DNA of 64,000 bases from Anaeromusa acidaminophila DSM 3853 (GTDB lineage: Bacteria > Bacillota > Negativicutes > Anaeromusales > Anaeromusaceae): NCBI RefSeq assembly GCF_000374545.1, contig NZ_KB894601.1, forward strand, positions 1-64,000, in the 5' to 3' direction. Both the position numbers and the translations under genes were made by a program. The notes under the pieces are model-generated. The model did no database searches and was not told where the DNA came from. It saw only the letters and a program-made list of their open reading frames with translations. Every line of letters begins with the position of its first letter. The stretch's first letter is position 1. Positions 7,544 through 15,785 of this stretch are shown one piece after another.

Positions 7544-7795
7544 ATGGCAGGCACTCAATACGAACTGCCGGACGGGCGGGTTGTTTTCGCCAGCGCAGGA
7601 CTTGGACAAGATGTATTCATGTCTTTTACCCGCAGGGAAAGCGGAGGGCTGCAACGGTATGTATCCAAAGCCCTGCCAATCCGCAAAAGTCTGAATGAAG
7701 CCCAAAAGGACCTTGATTCTTACGCGAAAACCAAAAAACTAAAGCCTGTCGGCTTGGTCAGGTTGAAACCTTTCGACCCAGAACCGGCAGCATGA
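7544..7795 (+). CDS. Small early phage protein, unknown
   Basis: 83 residues. I chose the ATG at 7544 because AAGGAGGTGA lies at the right distance; an in-frame upstream start at 7475 lacks one. The sequence opens with MAGTQYELPDGRVVFASAG and has a YVSKALPIRKSLNEAQKDLDSYAKTKKLK segment. No family recognised. It is followed after 16 bp by the Ner-like gene. Confidence 0.6.
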   Translation: MAGTQYELPDGRVVFASAGLGQDVFMSFTRRESGGLQRYVSKALPIRKSLNEAQKDLDSYAKTKKLKPVGLVRLKPFDPEPAA

Positions 7796-7811
7796 AAGGA
7801 GGATTAACACC

Positions 7812-8009
7812 ATGACACCCAATCAGATCCGGGCAGCAATGCTACTGAAAAACGTTAGACCTGCAGATATTGCCCGGCGGCTCAACGTTACGCGCGGCGC
7901 GGTTTCCAACGTTATCAGCGGGTTGATAGTCAGCCAACGTATCCGCGAGGCGGTCGCCGAGGCCATTGGGAAAGAAGTTGACGCCATTTGGCCCCTGTCG
8001 GCAGCGTGA
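7812..8009 (+). CDS. Ner-like helix-turn-helix regulator
   Basis: 65 residues, nearly all one HTH: MTPNQIRAAMLLKNVRPADIARRL, then VTRGAVSNVISGL and IREAVAEAIGKEVDAIWP. This is the pattern of the Ner/Nlp family. In Mu, Ner turns down early and repressor transcription to favour lytic growth. The size and position upstream of the transposase gene fit that role. AAAGGAGG precedes the start. Confidence 0.78.
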   Translation: MTPNQIRAAMLLKNVRPADIARRLNVTRGAVSNVISGLIVSQRIREAVAEAIGKEVDAIWPLSAA

Positions 8010-8030
8010 TATTGAAAGCGAGGTGAATCC

Positions 8031-8411
8031 GTGGATATATGTAAGGACTGTAACAGCGCCATGGACCGTGCTATCGGCCGCTTTTACCGGCAGGTATCAG
8101 ACGAACCGTTATACATCTACCGGGCAAGCATTGAACGCCGGCCGTTTTTCATAGTCTTTTCAAAAAACGAGTTAAAAACCTACCGGCTGCCGCTTCAAAA
8201 AGCGGCCATGGTTATTGGTGATTCTGACTCCCTGCGGGATTCTAAGCGTAGGTTGCAAGCACATGATTTAGATAAAAGAACACGATTGCAAATTAAGGCA
8301 ATCAAAGGAATGCACCAATATTACCAAGCGCAAGACGCGCTGGAAAAGCTAAAACGGGGCGGCGATGAATCCGCCGAAGATGCTCAGTGTGTGGTAGCAG
8401 AGAGCAAATAG
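8031..8411 (+). CDS. Early phage protein with an N-terminal CxxC, unknown
   Basis: 126 residues from a GTG at 8031 with GAGGTGA upstream. It starts MDICKDCNSAMDRAIGRFYRQ, so one CxxC pair is present but no second pair completes a zinc finger. The C-terminal half is helical and charged. No family recognised. Confidence 0.6.
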   Translation: MDICKDCNSAMDRAIGRFYRQVSDEPLYIYRASIERRPFFIVFSKNELKTYRLPLQKAAMVIGDSDSLRDSKRRLQAHDLDKRTRLQIKAIKGMHQYYQAQDALEKLKRGGDESAEDAQCVVAESK

Positions 8412-8524
8412 GCAAAAAACCACCCCATTCTAAAGATAATTCAACGATTCCAAAATAATTCCTTTATAAAAGTGGTTTAAAAATACTCACACATACAGTA
8501 TAAAGCCGAGAACGGAGGTGCGCA

Positions 8525-9031
8525 ATGGCTAGGCGATCACGAAAAACAGACTCGACCATGGAAAACCAGATTTCTCTTTTTGACATGATCGAGGATATCC
8601 AGTTTAAAAAATTAGACCCCATTCGTCAGCCTGATTACCAAGTAGAAACAAAACCGTTTGGCCTTCGAGTAAAAGAGGCCGTCTCCGAAGCCCTAAAAAC
8701 AAGCGCGTACAAACGCTGGGAAGTCGCAGGACGAATGAGTGAATATCTGGGAGTGGAAATTACCGAAGCGATGCTTAACTCCTGGACAGCCGAATCTAAG
8801 GAAGGGCATCGTTTCCCGGTTGAGTTCTTGCCGGCGCTCTGCCTGCAGACCGGAGACTATTCGCTATTAGAAATGCTGGTAGCGGCATGTGGCTGCCGGA
8901 TGGTCAAATCAGATGAAATCTATCTCCTGGAGTTAGGAAAAATCAAGCAAGCCCAGCGTTCATTATCCAAAAAGGAAATGCAACTGCAAAAAGAATGGGA
9001 TCGCACGCGCGGCGTCCAGAAACCGAGGTGA
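8525..9031 (+). CDS. Phage regulatory protein, CII-like
   Basis: 168 residues with GGAGGTG upstream. The middle reads VKEAVSEALKTSAYKRWEVAGRMSEYL, then FPVEFLPALCLQTGDYSLLEMLVAACGCRMV. That layout is seen in CII-like regulatory proteins of Firmicute and proteobacterial phages. The C-terminus is a charged helix. In this position, just before the transposase gene, it probably tunes early transcription, but it could instead be a structural early protein of unknown role. Confidence 0.55.
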   Translation: MARRSRKTDSTMENQISLFDMIEDIQFKKLDPIRQPDYQVETKPFGLRVKEAVSEALKTSAYKRWEVAGRMSEYLGVEITEAMLNSWTAESKEGHRFPVEFLPALCLQTGDYSLLEMLVAACGCRMVKSDEIYLLELGKIKQAQRSLSKKEMQLQKEWDRTRGVQKPR

Positions 9032-9037
9032 TGCGAC

Positions 9038-9190
9038 ATGATTCTATGTATCGGCATCATACGCCACGGAGTAAAAACCGTAACATATATTCAAGACGGG
9101 CGCGTAATACTTAAAACCACATTAAGCCAACCGCCGCGCCCCCCCAAGGGAACTGCCGCAAAACGACCGAGTGATGCTTATGTACAATGA
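9038..9190 (+). CDS. Small ORF before the transposase gene
   Basis: 50 residues, ATG at 9038 preceded by GAGGTGAT. It reads MILCIGIIRHGVKTVTYIQDGRV and ends within the start region of the transposase gene (overlap about 20 bp), so the two may be translationally coupled. The only support is its ribosome-binding site and tight spacing. No family recognised. Confidence 0.45.
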   Translation: MILCIGIIRHGVKTVTYIQDGRVILKTTLSQPPRPPKGTAAKRPSDAYVQ

Positions 9191-11099
9191 GGCATTAACG
9201 GTCAAAGAAGTTGCTAAGTTGCTTGGGGTTTTAGAAAGAAGGATTCGGCGCCGAGTCGAACGAGGTGAATACCCGAACGCTACCCGCGAGAAATCCAATA
9301 AAGGCGGCAGTGAACTTATCAAAATTCCGCTTTCAGACCTGCCCGATGATGCGCAAACGTCCTATTTAAGGCAAAAAGGGCTTATTCAAAACCAAATTCC
9401 AGACGATGGCGGCGAATTCGCCAAGGCCCCGGAGACAAAACGCAATGTGGCCCTGGAACGCCTTGGCATTCTGCAAGCATGGGACAAGTACCTTTGGGAC
9501 AATCGGGAGCGGGCGGAAAAGACGAAGCTGAGCGAAGAATTTGCAGCGGCAACCAGCCTGCCGAACGGCAAGCGCGTATCCATGAAAACCCTGTACCGCT
9601 GGCAAAAGGACTACCGCGAAAACGGACTTTGTGGCTTATTGCCTGACTGGGGGCGGCGCGATGATCGGCACTCCATAGATGATGCAGCCTATGAATATTT
9701 TTGTGCGCTGTATCTTACGGAGAAAAAGAGATCCGTCCGGTATTGCTACGACCTGTTAAAGAGCAAGGCGCTTGAAATGGGCTGGTTAATTCCCGGCTCG
9801 GTAAAAACGCTGCAGCGAATTGCCAATGAAATTCCCGAAGCGGTGCGAGTTGCCGCTTGCGACGGTAAAAAAGCGGCTTACGACAACTGCCTGCCGTACA
9901 CCGAGCGGGACATAGAAAGCGTTAAAGGCAATCAAGTGTGGGTCGGCGACCATTTTATCGGAGACTTTTTCATCGCCGGACCTAAAAAGAAAAAAGACGG
10001 CGGCACAATCTGGACGCGCCCCTGGTTTACCATGTGGATGGACTTTCGCAGCCGGAAGATGGTTGGCTGGCATATTGACTTCACCCCGTCCACCGGAACA
10101 ATCATTGCGGCGTTTGCCAATGCCGCTCTAAATCCCAATATTGGGCTGCCGCAAGAAATACTTACCGACAACGGCCGCGACTATTGTTCCAAAGAATTTG
10201 CTGGCCGAGGCCACAGAAAAATTGCGGACGAACAAGAAGAACGCCGGGTCAAACCACTAATTGAACACCTGGGCGTTGGTGCACATTTTGCCATTCCAGA
10301 AAACGCAAGAGCCAAGCCGATTGAAAGAGAGTTTAGAACTTTTGCCGAGCATTTTTGTAAAGAGTTCGCCTCCTATTGCGGCTCCCGCCCGGAGGCGCGG
10401 CCGGAAGACTTGGAAAGCACTCTTAAAGGATTGCCGACATATAACCTCACCATGGACGACTTAAAGCGGCTTTTTTCGGACTGGGTGCAGTATGTGAAAA
10501 ACAAACAAGTATCCGAAGGCAAAGGACGCAAAGGAGAATGCCCCGATGAGACATTCGCCAGGACGCGGCTGCCGCTTCGGCTGGCTCCGATGGAAGCCAT
10601 GCGGCTTCTCTTCCAGCGCCATACCCAGGCGGTCAAGGTCAATCGGTGCATGGTCAAATTCCGTGGTCAAAACTATTTTCATGCCGACTTGGCGCTGCAT
10701 AAGGACAAACACGTATATATCCGATACCGCGAGGAAGATTTAAGCGTCGTCAGCGTCTATAGCTTAAAAGATGAATGGCTGCTCGACGCGCAGATCACCA
10801 GCGCCCTGCCGGCTTTCGGAGCAACGCCGGAGCAGTTTGCAGTCGAGGGGGCCAAAAAGAAAGCGGCACGAGAAAAAATCTACAAGCACCCGAGCATGCA
10901 AGCCGCCAAGAAAACAAAGGTAGACAGCCTAGAGACGGAACTTGCCCGCCGCAAGCGTCTGGCATCGCCGGAAACGCCAGCCGACAATGTGGTCATTCCG
11001 GTAGCTGTCGGACAGAACATCCTCGATTCCGCACGCCAGCAAAGCGGTCGGAAATCACGGCGTAAAATCGACATTATGAGCGTATTGAGCAAAAATTAA
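9171..11099 (+). CDS. MuA-like DDE transposase
   Basis: 642 residues. A winged-helix DNA-binding domain leads (NEALTVKEVAKLLGVLERRIRRRVERGEYP), then a second HTH region (KTLYRWQKDYRENG). The integrase core carries the DDE triad in VWVGDHFIGDF, ILTDNGRDY and RAKPIEREFRTF, and a Mu-type C-terminal beta-barrel region plus basic tail follow. It cuts and joins the prophage ends during integration and replicative transposition. GTG 9171, ATG 9174 and ATG 9180 are all possible starts; none has a strong ribosome-binding site, which fits coupling to the upstream small ORF. Confidence 0.95.
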   Translation: MMLMYNEALTVKEVAKLLGVLERRIRRRVERGEYPNATREKSNKGGSELIKIPLSDLPDDAQTSYLRQKGLIQNQIPDDGGEFAKAPETKRNVALERLGILQAWDKYLWDNRERAEKTKLSEEFAAATSLPNGKRVSMKTLYRWQKDYRENGLCGLLPDWGRRDDRHSIDDAAYEYFCALYLTEKKRSVRYCYDLLKSKALEMGWLIPGSVKTLQRIANEIPEAVRVAACDGKKAAYDNCLPYTERDIESVKGNQVWVGDHFIGDFFIAGPKKKKDGGTIWTRPWFTMWMDFRSRKMVGWHIDFTPSTGTIIAAFANAALNPNIGLPQEILTDNGRDYCSKEFAGRGHRKIADEQEERRVKPLIEHLGVGAHFAIPENARAKPIEREFRTFAEHFCKEFASYCGSRPEARPEDLESTLKGLPTYNLTMDDLKRLFSDWVQYVKNKQVSEGKGRKGECPDETFARTRLPLRLAPMEAMRLLFQRHTQAVKVNRCMVKFRGQNYFHADLALHKDKHVYIRYREEDLSVVSVYSLKDEWLLDAQITSALPAFGATPEQFAVEGAKKKAAREKIYKHPSMQAAKKTKVDSLETELARRKRLASPETPADNVVIPVAVGQNILDSARQQSGRKSRRKIDIMSVLSKN

Positions 11100-11111
11100 C
11101 GGAGGTGCATC

Positions 11112-12065
11112 ATGTTAGCAAATGCAATGGTTCAACAGGAGGCCACTATCGACATCCAGGCGGTACGCGAAAGCCTGAAAACATATATTGAAACAACCGG
11201 AAAAACCCAGTCTGAAATAGCCAGAAGCGTAGGCGTTTCCGGCTCTCGAATCAGTCAATTCTTAAAAGGAACTTACCCTGGAGATAACGAGCAGCTAGCC
11301 TATTCCCTGCAACAAATGATGAGTGTGGACACGCGCCGCCAGCAGACGGTAAAAAAGCCGGGTTTCGTTGTCACCACTACTGCCAAGGAAGTGGCCACAG
11401 TGGCACGCTACACCCATGAACATACAGATATCGGCGTAGTTTACGGGCCGGCCGGCATCGGCAAAACCATGGCGCTGCAGCAATACGCACAAGAATATCC
11501 ATCCGTTGTTTTTATCACGGTGGACGTAACAACATCTAGAGCCAAGGCGCTGCTGGAGGAAATTGCAGATAAAATCGGCACAAAATCGTCGGGCACGCAG
11601 GCCGCCATTAAACGCGGCATTGTATCCGAGCTGCGCGGATCGGGGCGCATGGTCATTCTTGATGAAGCGCAGCACCTGACCTATGAAGCGCTGGAAGCCT
11701 TACGCACCATCTTGTACGACGCCTGCGGAGTTGGCATTCTGCTTTGCGGTAATGAAACCATCTATTCCAACATGGTCGGAAAGCGAAACGCCCCGTTCGC
11801 GCAGATTTTCTCCCGCGTTGGCATCAACCGGGGCATAGGGAAAAAGGTTAGCCTGGAGGATATCCGAAAGATTGTATGTCAGGATCTACCTGTATCGGAA
11901 GAATGCGTGCAATACTTCCATTCGGTAGCCAACAGCAACGGCGGAATCCGCCTGGCGGTGAAACTGTTCGTGCTGGCCTGGGAAACCGCCAATCGGATTG
12001 GCGAGCCTATCAATTTGGACATTCTCGCGTCGGCATCGGAATTTTTGATGCAGCATAATGCGTAA
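11112..12065 (+). CDS. MuB-like AAA+ target-capture ATPase
   Basis: 317 residues with GGAGGTG upstream. An N-terminal XRE-like HTH (QSEIARSVGVSGSRISQFLKG, residues 36-56) precedes the ATPase, as in MuB. Walker A is YGPAGIGKT, Walker B is MVILDEAQHL, and sensor-like LLCGNE follows. MuB binds target DNA, stimulates MuA and gives target immunity. The tight spacing with the transposase gene (12 bp) is the classic A-B pair. Confidence 0.93.
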   Translation: MLANAMVQQEATIDIQAVRESLKTYIETTGKTQSEIARSVGVSGSRISQFLKGTYPGDNEQLAYSLQQMMSVDTRRQQTVKKPGFVVTTTAKEVATVARYTHEHTDIGVVYGPAGIGKTMALQQYAQEYPSVVFITVDVTTSRAKALLEEIADKIGTKSSGTQAAIKRGIVSELRGSGRMVILDEAQHLTYEALEALRTILYDACGVGILLCGNETIYSNMVGKRNAPFAQIFSRVGINRGIGKKVSLEDIRKIVCQDLPVSEECVQYFHSVANSNGGIRLAVKLFVLAWETANRIGEPINLDILASASEFLMQHNA

Positions 12066-12078
12066 GGAGGCGGCCGGC

Positions 12079-12195
12079 ATGATTCGGATACCGAAACGGA
12101 ACACCTGCGAAATTACAAACCTATGGATTCCCAGCATCGCCATTCCTGCGAGCCGTTGGGAACGGTTGCGGAGGTGGCTAAAAACATGGATGTAA
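12079..12195 (+). CDS. Small ORF after the MuB-like gene
   Basis: 38 residues, AAGGAGG 9 nt before the ATG at 12079. It is basic and tryptophan-rich at the end (WERLRRWLKTWM). It overlaps the next gene's start by 10 bp (ATGGATGTAA), suggesting coupling. No family. Real by ribosome-binding site and spacing only. Confidence 0.42.
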   Translation: MIRIPKRNTCEITNLWIPSIAIPASRWERLRRWLKTWM

Positions 12196-12413
12196 AAAAG
12201 CCGATTGTGTACGCTGATGCCACTATCATCGAAACCAACGGGAGCGGCCAGGATGTCCTTAAAGTTATTGAACTGCTTATCATAGAACAGATTCATCAAA
12301 TGAACCGGTGCGGCGTGTCGATACAGACAGGAATACTCCTGTTTGAAGGCATGATGGCCAACATAGCCGCCAACCTGTCAGAGGCAAGGCTTACCAACCG
12401 GCAAGTAAATTAA
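12186..12413 (+). CDS. Small early phage protein, unknown
   Basis: 75 residues. I chose the ATG at 12186, which follows GGAGGTG, over an in-frame start at 12123 without a ribosome-binding site. It reads MDVKKPIVYADATIIETNGSG, then amphipathic helices (LKVIELLIIEQIHQMNRCG). No family recognised. It lies between the MuB-like and Gam-like genes, where Mu carries small replication accessories. Confidence 0.55.
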   Translation: MDVKKPIVYADATIIETNGSGQDVLKVIELLIIEQIHQMNRCGVSIQTGILLFEGMMANIAANLSEARLTNRQVN

Positions 12414-12431
12414 GAAAGCGAGGAATATATT

Positions 12432-12929
12432 ATGACTAGAAAACGATTCACAGAACCAACATTGAAATCCTGGGAGGAAGTAGACCTCCACATGAAGGAA
12501 ATCGGCGAACTAGAGCTTGATTTACTAAACATCGAAGGAACCATGAACCAGAAGATTTCAGACGCCAAACTGGAAGCTGAAATAGAAGCCAAACCACTCA
12601 AAGACCGCAAAGAGCTTTTGGCCCGCGAAATAAAGGACTTTGTAGAAAACCGCCGCTGTGAAATTATCGGCAAGACCAAAAAAATGAACTTCGGTCAGCT
12701 CGGATTCCGCCAAAGCACAAAAGTGGTTATCCCTAAAGACCAAGCGAAGGTACAGGCCATTATCGCCGTCCTTAAAGCCAAGGATATGCTGGATTGTGTC
12801 AGCATCAAAGAAGATGTAAACAAAGATGCGCTGCGTGCCTACCCCGATGAAGTAATTGCCGCTGTGGGAGCCAGGAAAAAAGTTGAGGACGTATTCTGGC
12901 TGGAGCCGGATTACGAAAAGCTCAAATGA
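12432..12929 (+). CDS. gam: Mu Gam-like host-nuclease inhibitor
   Basis: 165 residues with the Gam signature: a long N-terminal coiled coil (LHMKEIGELELDLLNIEGTM), then a core with CEIIGKTKKMNFGQLGFRQ and a closing VFWLEPDYEKL. Gam is a Ku-like dimer that binds double-strand ends and shields linear phage DNA from host exonucleases. The stop overlaps the next start (ATGA). Confidence 0.88.
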   Translation: MTRKRFTEPTLKSWEEVDLHMKEIGELELDLLNIEGTMNQKISDAKLEAEIEAKPLKDRKELLAREIKDFVENRRCEIIGKTKKMNFGQLGFRQSTKVVIPKDQAKVQAIIAVLKAKDMLDCVSIKEDVNKDALRAYPDEVIAAVGARKKVEDVFWLEPDYEKLK

Positions 12930-13102
12930 TATGCAAGCGCTGCGGCAAAGAAATGATTCGCGGCTACAGCCGCCAATACCGCCACCAGGTTTATCTTTGC
13001 GTGCGCTGCGGCTGGGCGGCTTACCTGGACTATAATCGCGGCCGGACTATCGTAATCTGGCCTGGAAGACCACTGCGGAGGTATATAGCATGCGGACAGT
13101 AA
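12926..13102 (+). CDS. Small zinc-ribbon protein
   Basis: 58 residues, start overlapping the Gam stop (ATGA). Two CxxC pairs, CKRC at residues 3-6 and CVRC at 25-28, form a likely zinc ribbon, followed by a basic tail (GRPLRRYIACGQ). It overlaps the GemA start by 13 bp, so it is part of a tightly coupled operon. Function unknown. Confidence 0.62.
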   Translation: MICKRCGKEMIRGYSRQYRHQVYLCVRCGWAAYLDYNRGRTIVIWPGRPLRRYIACGQ

Positions 13103-13539
13103 ATAAACGGGATTTCGGACTGACGAACAAGCAGCTTGCTCTTGTACATCTTGCCAAAAAGGAACTTGGATTAACAGAAGACGATTATCGCAGTGTGCTG
13201 CAGCTCTACGGCGGAGTTGATTCTGCCAAGCACCTGCGCCTGGATGGCTTTGAACGGGTGATGGAACAATTTGAACGCCTGGGGTTTAAAAGTACGGCGG
13301 GTAAAGGCTTCAAACAGCCGTGCCACGCGAAGAGCCGCGATGCGGACGGGAAACCTTACCCGGCCCAGCTTCATATGATCCGGCATCATTTTGAACAGGT
13401 TGGTTTCACAGAAACGGAGCGGCAGCAAGGATTTTGCCGCAGAATTATTAAAAAACCGTGGCCGCAAACAAGGGCGGAAGCGAACAAAATCTTTGAAGCG
13501 CTCAAAGCTATGCTTGCCAGGGGATACAAACCACAGTAA
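13090..13539 (+). CDS. GemA-like protein (DUF1018, Mu gp16)
   Basis: 149 residues with GCGGAGG upstream. The N-terminal part (LTNKQLALVHLAKKELGLTEDDYRSVL) and the QLHMIRHHF ... RRIIKKPWP section match the GemA/DUF1018 family. In Mu, GemA affects host gene expression and DNA topology. The order Gam, GemA, Mor matches many transposable phages. Confidence 0.85.
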   Translation: MRTVNKRDFGLTNKQLALVHLAKKELGLTEDDYRSVLQLYGGVDSAKHLRLDGFERVMEQFERLGFKSTAGKGFKQPCHAKSRDADGKPYPAQLHMIRHHFEQVGFTETERQQGFCRRIIKKPWPQTRAEANKIFEALKAMLARGYKPQ

Positions 13540-13559
13540 AATAAAAGGTGGTGAATTTT

Positions 13560-13907
13560 TTGATTGACGAAGAAGTAAAAAACAGACTGCGCGAAAACGT
13601 CGGCCTTGAAGACTTGCGCGAGCTGTCGCCGGCGCTCATGCAGGCGGTTGATATTATCGGTCTTGAGCGATTCGTCGACTTATGCTACGTCATTGGCGGC
13701 CTAAGTATTTATGTACCGAAGTTTGAAAGCATTGTAGCGGCCGCGCGTGACAGGCTCATCTTGAAGGAGTTTAGCGGATACAATTACAGCGAACTGGCCA
13801 TGAAATACAGCATCTCGGAAGTATGGGTCAGGCAGATTGTGGCCAAGGCGAAATTCGAGGAAAACTCCATTTCCCTGTTCGGAGAATCCGATACTAAAGT
13901 TTCCTAG
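13560..13907 (+). CDS. Mor-family transcription activator
   Basis: 115 residues. I favour the TTG at 13560, placed 6 nt after AAAGGTGGTG; GTG codons at 13548 and 13551 lie inside that sequence. It has the Mor/C architecture: a dimerisation part (LRELSPALMQAVDIIGLERFVDLC), the GGLSIYVP strand, and a C-terminal HTH (YNYSELAMKYSISEVWVRQIV). It should activate the middle or late transcript that begins just downstream. Last gene of the early operon. Confidence 0.86.
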   Translation: MIDEEVKNRLRENVGLEDLRELSPALMQAVDIIGLERFVDLCYVIGGLSIYVPKFESIVAAARDRLILKEFSGYNYSELAMKYSISEVWVRQIVAKAKFEENSISLFGESDTKVS

Positions 13908-13986
13908 AAAGTGGCTTTCAAAACGGCGTATCGCAAGAAAAATACAAAACTGCTATGAATGTAAACTTTATACAGAACCATTGTAC

Positions 13987-14026
13987 AATTCCAGTGTGGA
14001 CCAAATCCGCACTGGAATTTTTATTT
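13987..14026 (+). terminator. Terminator of the early operon
   Basis: A 10-bp stem, AATTCCAGTG (13987-13996) with CACTGGAATT (14010-14019), then TTTATTTT. It separates early/regulatory genes from the lysis and head genes. A Mor-dependent promoter is expected nearby, but no consensus -35 is visible. Confidence 0.82.
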
Positions 14027-14046
14027 TACACGAAAGGATGATAGAT

Positions 14047-14325
14047 ATGGCTGAACAGGAAAAAGACCTCATCGCCCAGGCCGAAAACGAAGTGGCGAAC
14101 CTGCAGCAGGAATACGCAGCGAAACTCTCCGTCGCCCAAACTAAGCTGGAGGAATTGCGAAAAAATGCGCAACAGGCGGCCGATGAAGCTGCAGCAGAAA
14201 TCCATGAAGCAGCCGACGCTGCAGAAGAAACCTTCCGGGCTAAATACGGCATTTCCTTGGCGGTTTACTTGACGCTGCTGCTGCCGCAAGCAATCATACT
14301 CCTGCTTGTGCTCTTCAAACGATGA
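14047..14325 (+). CDS. Coiled-coil protein with C-terminal membrane anchor (lysis cassette)
   Basis: 92 residues from the ATG at 14047, with AAAGGATG upstream. Residues 1-65 are a heptad-rich helix (ENEVANLQQEYAAKLSVAQTKLEELRK), then one hydrophobic segment (ISLAVYLTLLLPQAIILLLVLF) at the very end. It is the first gene after the early terminator and overlaps the next membrane gene by ATGA. It could be an antiholin or a spanin-like factor; no family was recognised. Confidence 0.6.
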   Translation: MAEQEKDLIAQAENEVANLQQEYAAKLSVAQTKLEELRKNAQQAADEAAAEIHEAADAAEETFRAKYGISLAVYLTLLLPQAIILLLVLFKR

Positions 14326-14663
14326 TGCGCATTGTAAACGCCCTATGCTGGCCGCTGCTGTGCATAAAAGTGCTGGCGGCGGCCGGCGTTGCGGCTATTG
14401 CAAGCGCATTGCGGCGCGGCTTTGATTTCGCAAAAAGCAATATGCTCGAAATCGTATCCACCATGTTTATGGTGATCTGTGTTTTGTTCCTGGGAGGCTG
14501 GCTTTATAACAGCTTTAAAAAAGGGGACTGCGACCTTCCGGTGCTGCTGCAGGGAATGACGGCTTTATGCGGCGCTGGCGTTCTGGCTGCCGTGAAATAC
14601 ATTACCGATTCCGTGAAAAATTCCCAAAACGGAACAATGCCTTATGAGAAAAGGAGTGAATAA
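14322..14663 (+). CDS. Putative holin
   Basis: 113 residues with three hydrophobic stretches (about 6-28, 41-62 and 73-90) and a charged tail (DSVKNSQNGTMPYEKRSE). It sits between a membrane-anchored coiled-coil protein and the endolysin gene, the usual place of a holin. No specific holin family was recognised, so the call rests on context and topology. Confidence 0.55.
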   Translation: MMRIVNALCWPLLCIKVLAAAGVAAIASALRRGFDFAKSNMLEIVSTMFMVICVLFLGGWLYNSFKKGDCDLPVLLQGMTALCGAGVLAAVKYITDSVKNSQNGTMPYEKRSE

Positions 14664-14664
14664 A

Positions 14665-15303
14665 ATGCGAGAACTTGGAGAATTAAGCGCAAAATACGAA
14701 TCCTGCGGTGACCCCGCCTCTGTTTCCTGCTCATCCGGCGATGCCGGCGGCGTATCGTATGGAGTATATCAATTTGCAACAAATTGCGGCGTTCCGCAGG
14801 CGTTTGTTGATTGGCTCCAGGAGCAGCCGGAACCATGGGCCAATTATGGCAGGGTGCTGGCATCGTCCGGTCAGCCGGGAGAACTTACCTTCTCCGCCTG
14901 CTGGAAGGATATTGGTGAAACCGATCCTGTAGGGTTTGGTCAACTCCAGCACGATTATGTGAAAGCGGTGTATTACGACAACGCCGCACAGCTCCTGCGC
15001 GAGCAGTTCGGCTTTGAAATTGAAAGTCGAAGCGAAGCCCTCAAGCAGGTATTATGGTCCCGTGCGGTTCAATATTCGGCTCACTGGATGCCGGAGCTGT
15101 TTCAAAATGCAGCCGACATGGCCGAAAAGTCATTAAATGAAATTGACGACGCCGACCTCATTGCCAATATCTACGAAGTGAACCTCACTGATCCGAGCTG
15201 GACAAGCGGCTCCCCTTCTCTTCGCCCTGGTCTTTTTAACCGCTTTGAAAACGAGCGTGCAGAAGCGCTGGCGCTGCTGCGAGAAGAGCGTGGCGAGGGG
15301 TGA
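14665..15303 (+). CDS. Phage endolysin (lysozyme-like muralytic enzyme)
   Basis: 212 residues from the ATG at 14665, preceded by AAGGAGTG. The N-terminus, LSAKYESCGDPASVSCSSGDAGGVSYGVYQFA, is the pattern of a group of phage lysozyme-like proteins with the catalytic Glu in KYES and the GxxSYGxYQF block. It should cleave glycan strands. There is no signal peptide, so export needs the holin. The stop overlaps the next start (GTGA). Confidence 0.72.
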   Translation: MRELGELSAKYESCGDPASVSCSSGDAGGVSYGVYQFATNCGVPQAFVDWLQEQPEPWANYGRVLASSGQPGELTFSACWKDIGETDPVGFGQLQHDYVKAVYYDNAAQLLREQFGFEIESRSEALKQVLWSRAVQYSAHWMPELFQNAADMAEKSLNEIDDADLIANIYEVNLTDPSWTSGSPSLRPGLFNRFENERAEALALLREERGEG

Positions 15304-15785
15304 GTGACTTGCAAGAGACGCATAGCGGTGTTTCAGTTGACTTACAAAAAGCGCTTATTGGCGTTGGAGTTGACTTGCAAGGGGCGTTTAACGGGTTTTT
15401 AAAGGGTATTGAAGACCAGTTTAACAGTCTACGCGACTACCTCAAGGAAATCATGGAATCCGGCTGGTGCGGCTATGACCGCGCCGGCCGGTACTACATA
15501 GCTCCTTGCGGCGCGGCGCATCGCTGCAAACGGCGCGGGTGGACTTGTCCGTTCATTGGAGATTGCGGGCGTATTCCATCGGCAAGACAAAAAGCTCGGC
15601 AGCGCCTATATATTGTGGAGTGGCAGCGAGTAGGCCAAAAAGGACTGCGCAAACAACAATTGCTAAAATGCTTCACCCGCTATTACGGGCGAATGCATGC
15701 ACGAAATAAACCGAAAAAGAACGGAGGTGCAGCACATGAACGAAAGAGAACTGGCGCGGGATGTATACAACCAGATAAAAAATAG
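15300..15785 (+). CDS. Cysteine-rich late protein, unknown
   Basis: 161 residues from GTG 15300, which overlaps the endolysin stop. The N-terminus has a short internal repeat (GVSVDLQKALI, GVGVDLQGAFN), then helix DQFNSLRDYLKEIM, then a cysteine-rich basic half (GWCGY, APCG, HRCKRRGWTCPFIGDCG). No family recognised. It overlaps the next gene by 50 bp. It lies in the lysis region, so a structural or lysis accessory role is possible. It could be over-called, since only spacing supports it. Confidence 0.45.
   Translation: MSDLQETHSGVSVDLQKALIGVGVDLQGAFNGFLKGIEDQFNSLRDYLKEIMESGWCGYDRAGRYYIAPCGAAHRCKRRGWTCPFIGDCGRIPSARQKARQRLYIVEWQRVGQKGLRKQQLLKCFTRYYGRMHARNKPKKNGGAAHERKRTGAGCIQPDKK

Noticed and set aside
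13837-14046. Long N-terminal extension of the coiled-coil lysis protein
   Set aside because: It would cross the early terminator and overlap the Mor gene; the ATG at 14047 has a good ribosome-binding site.
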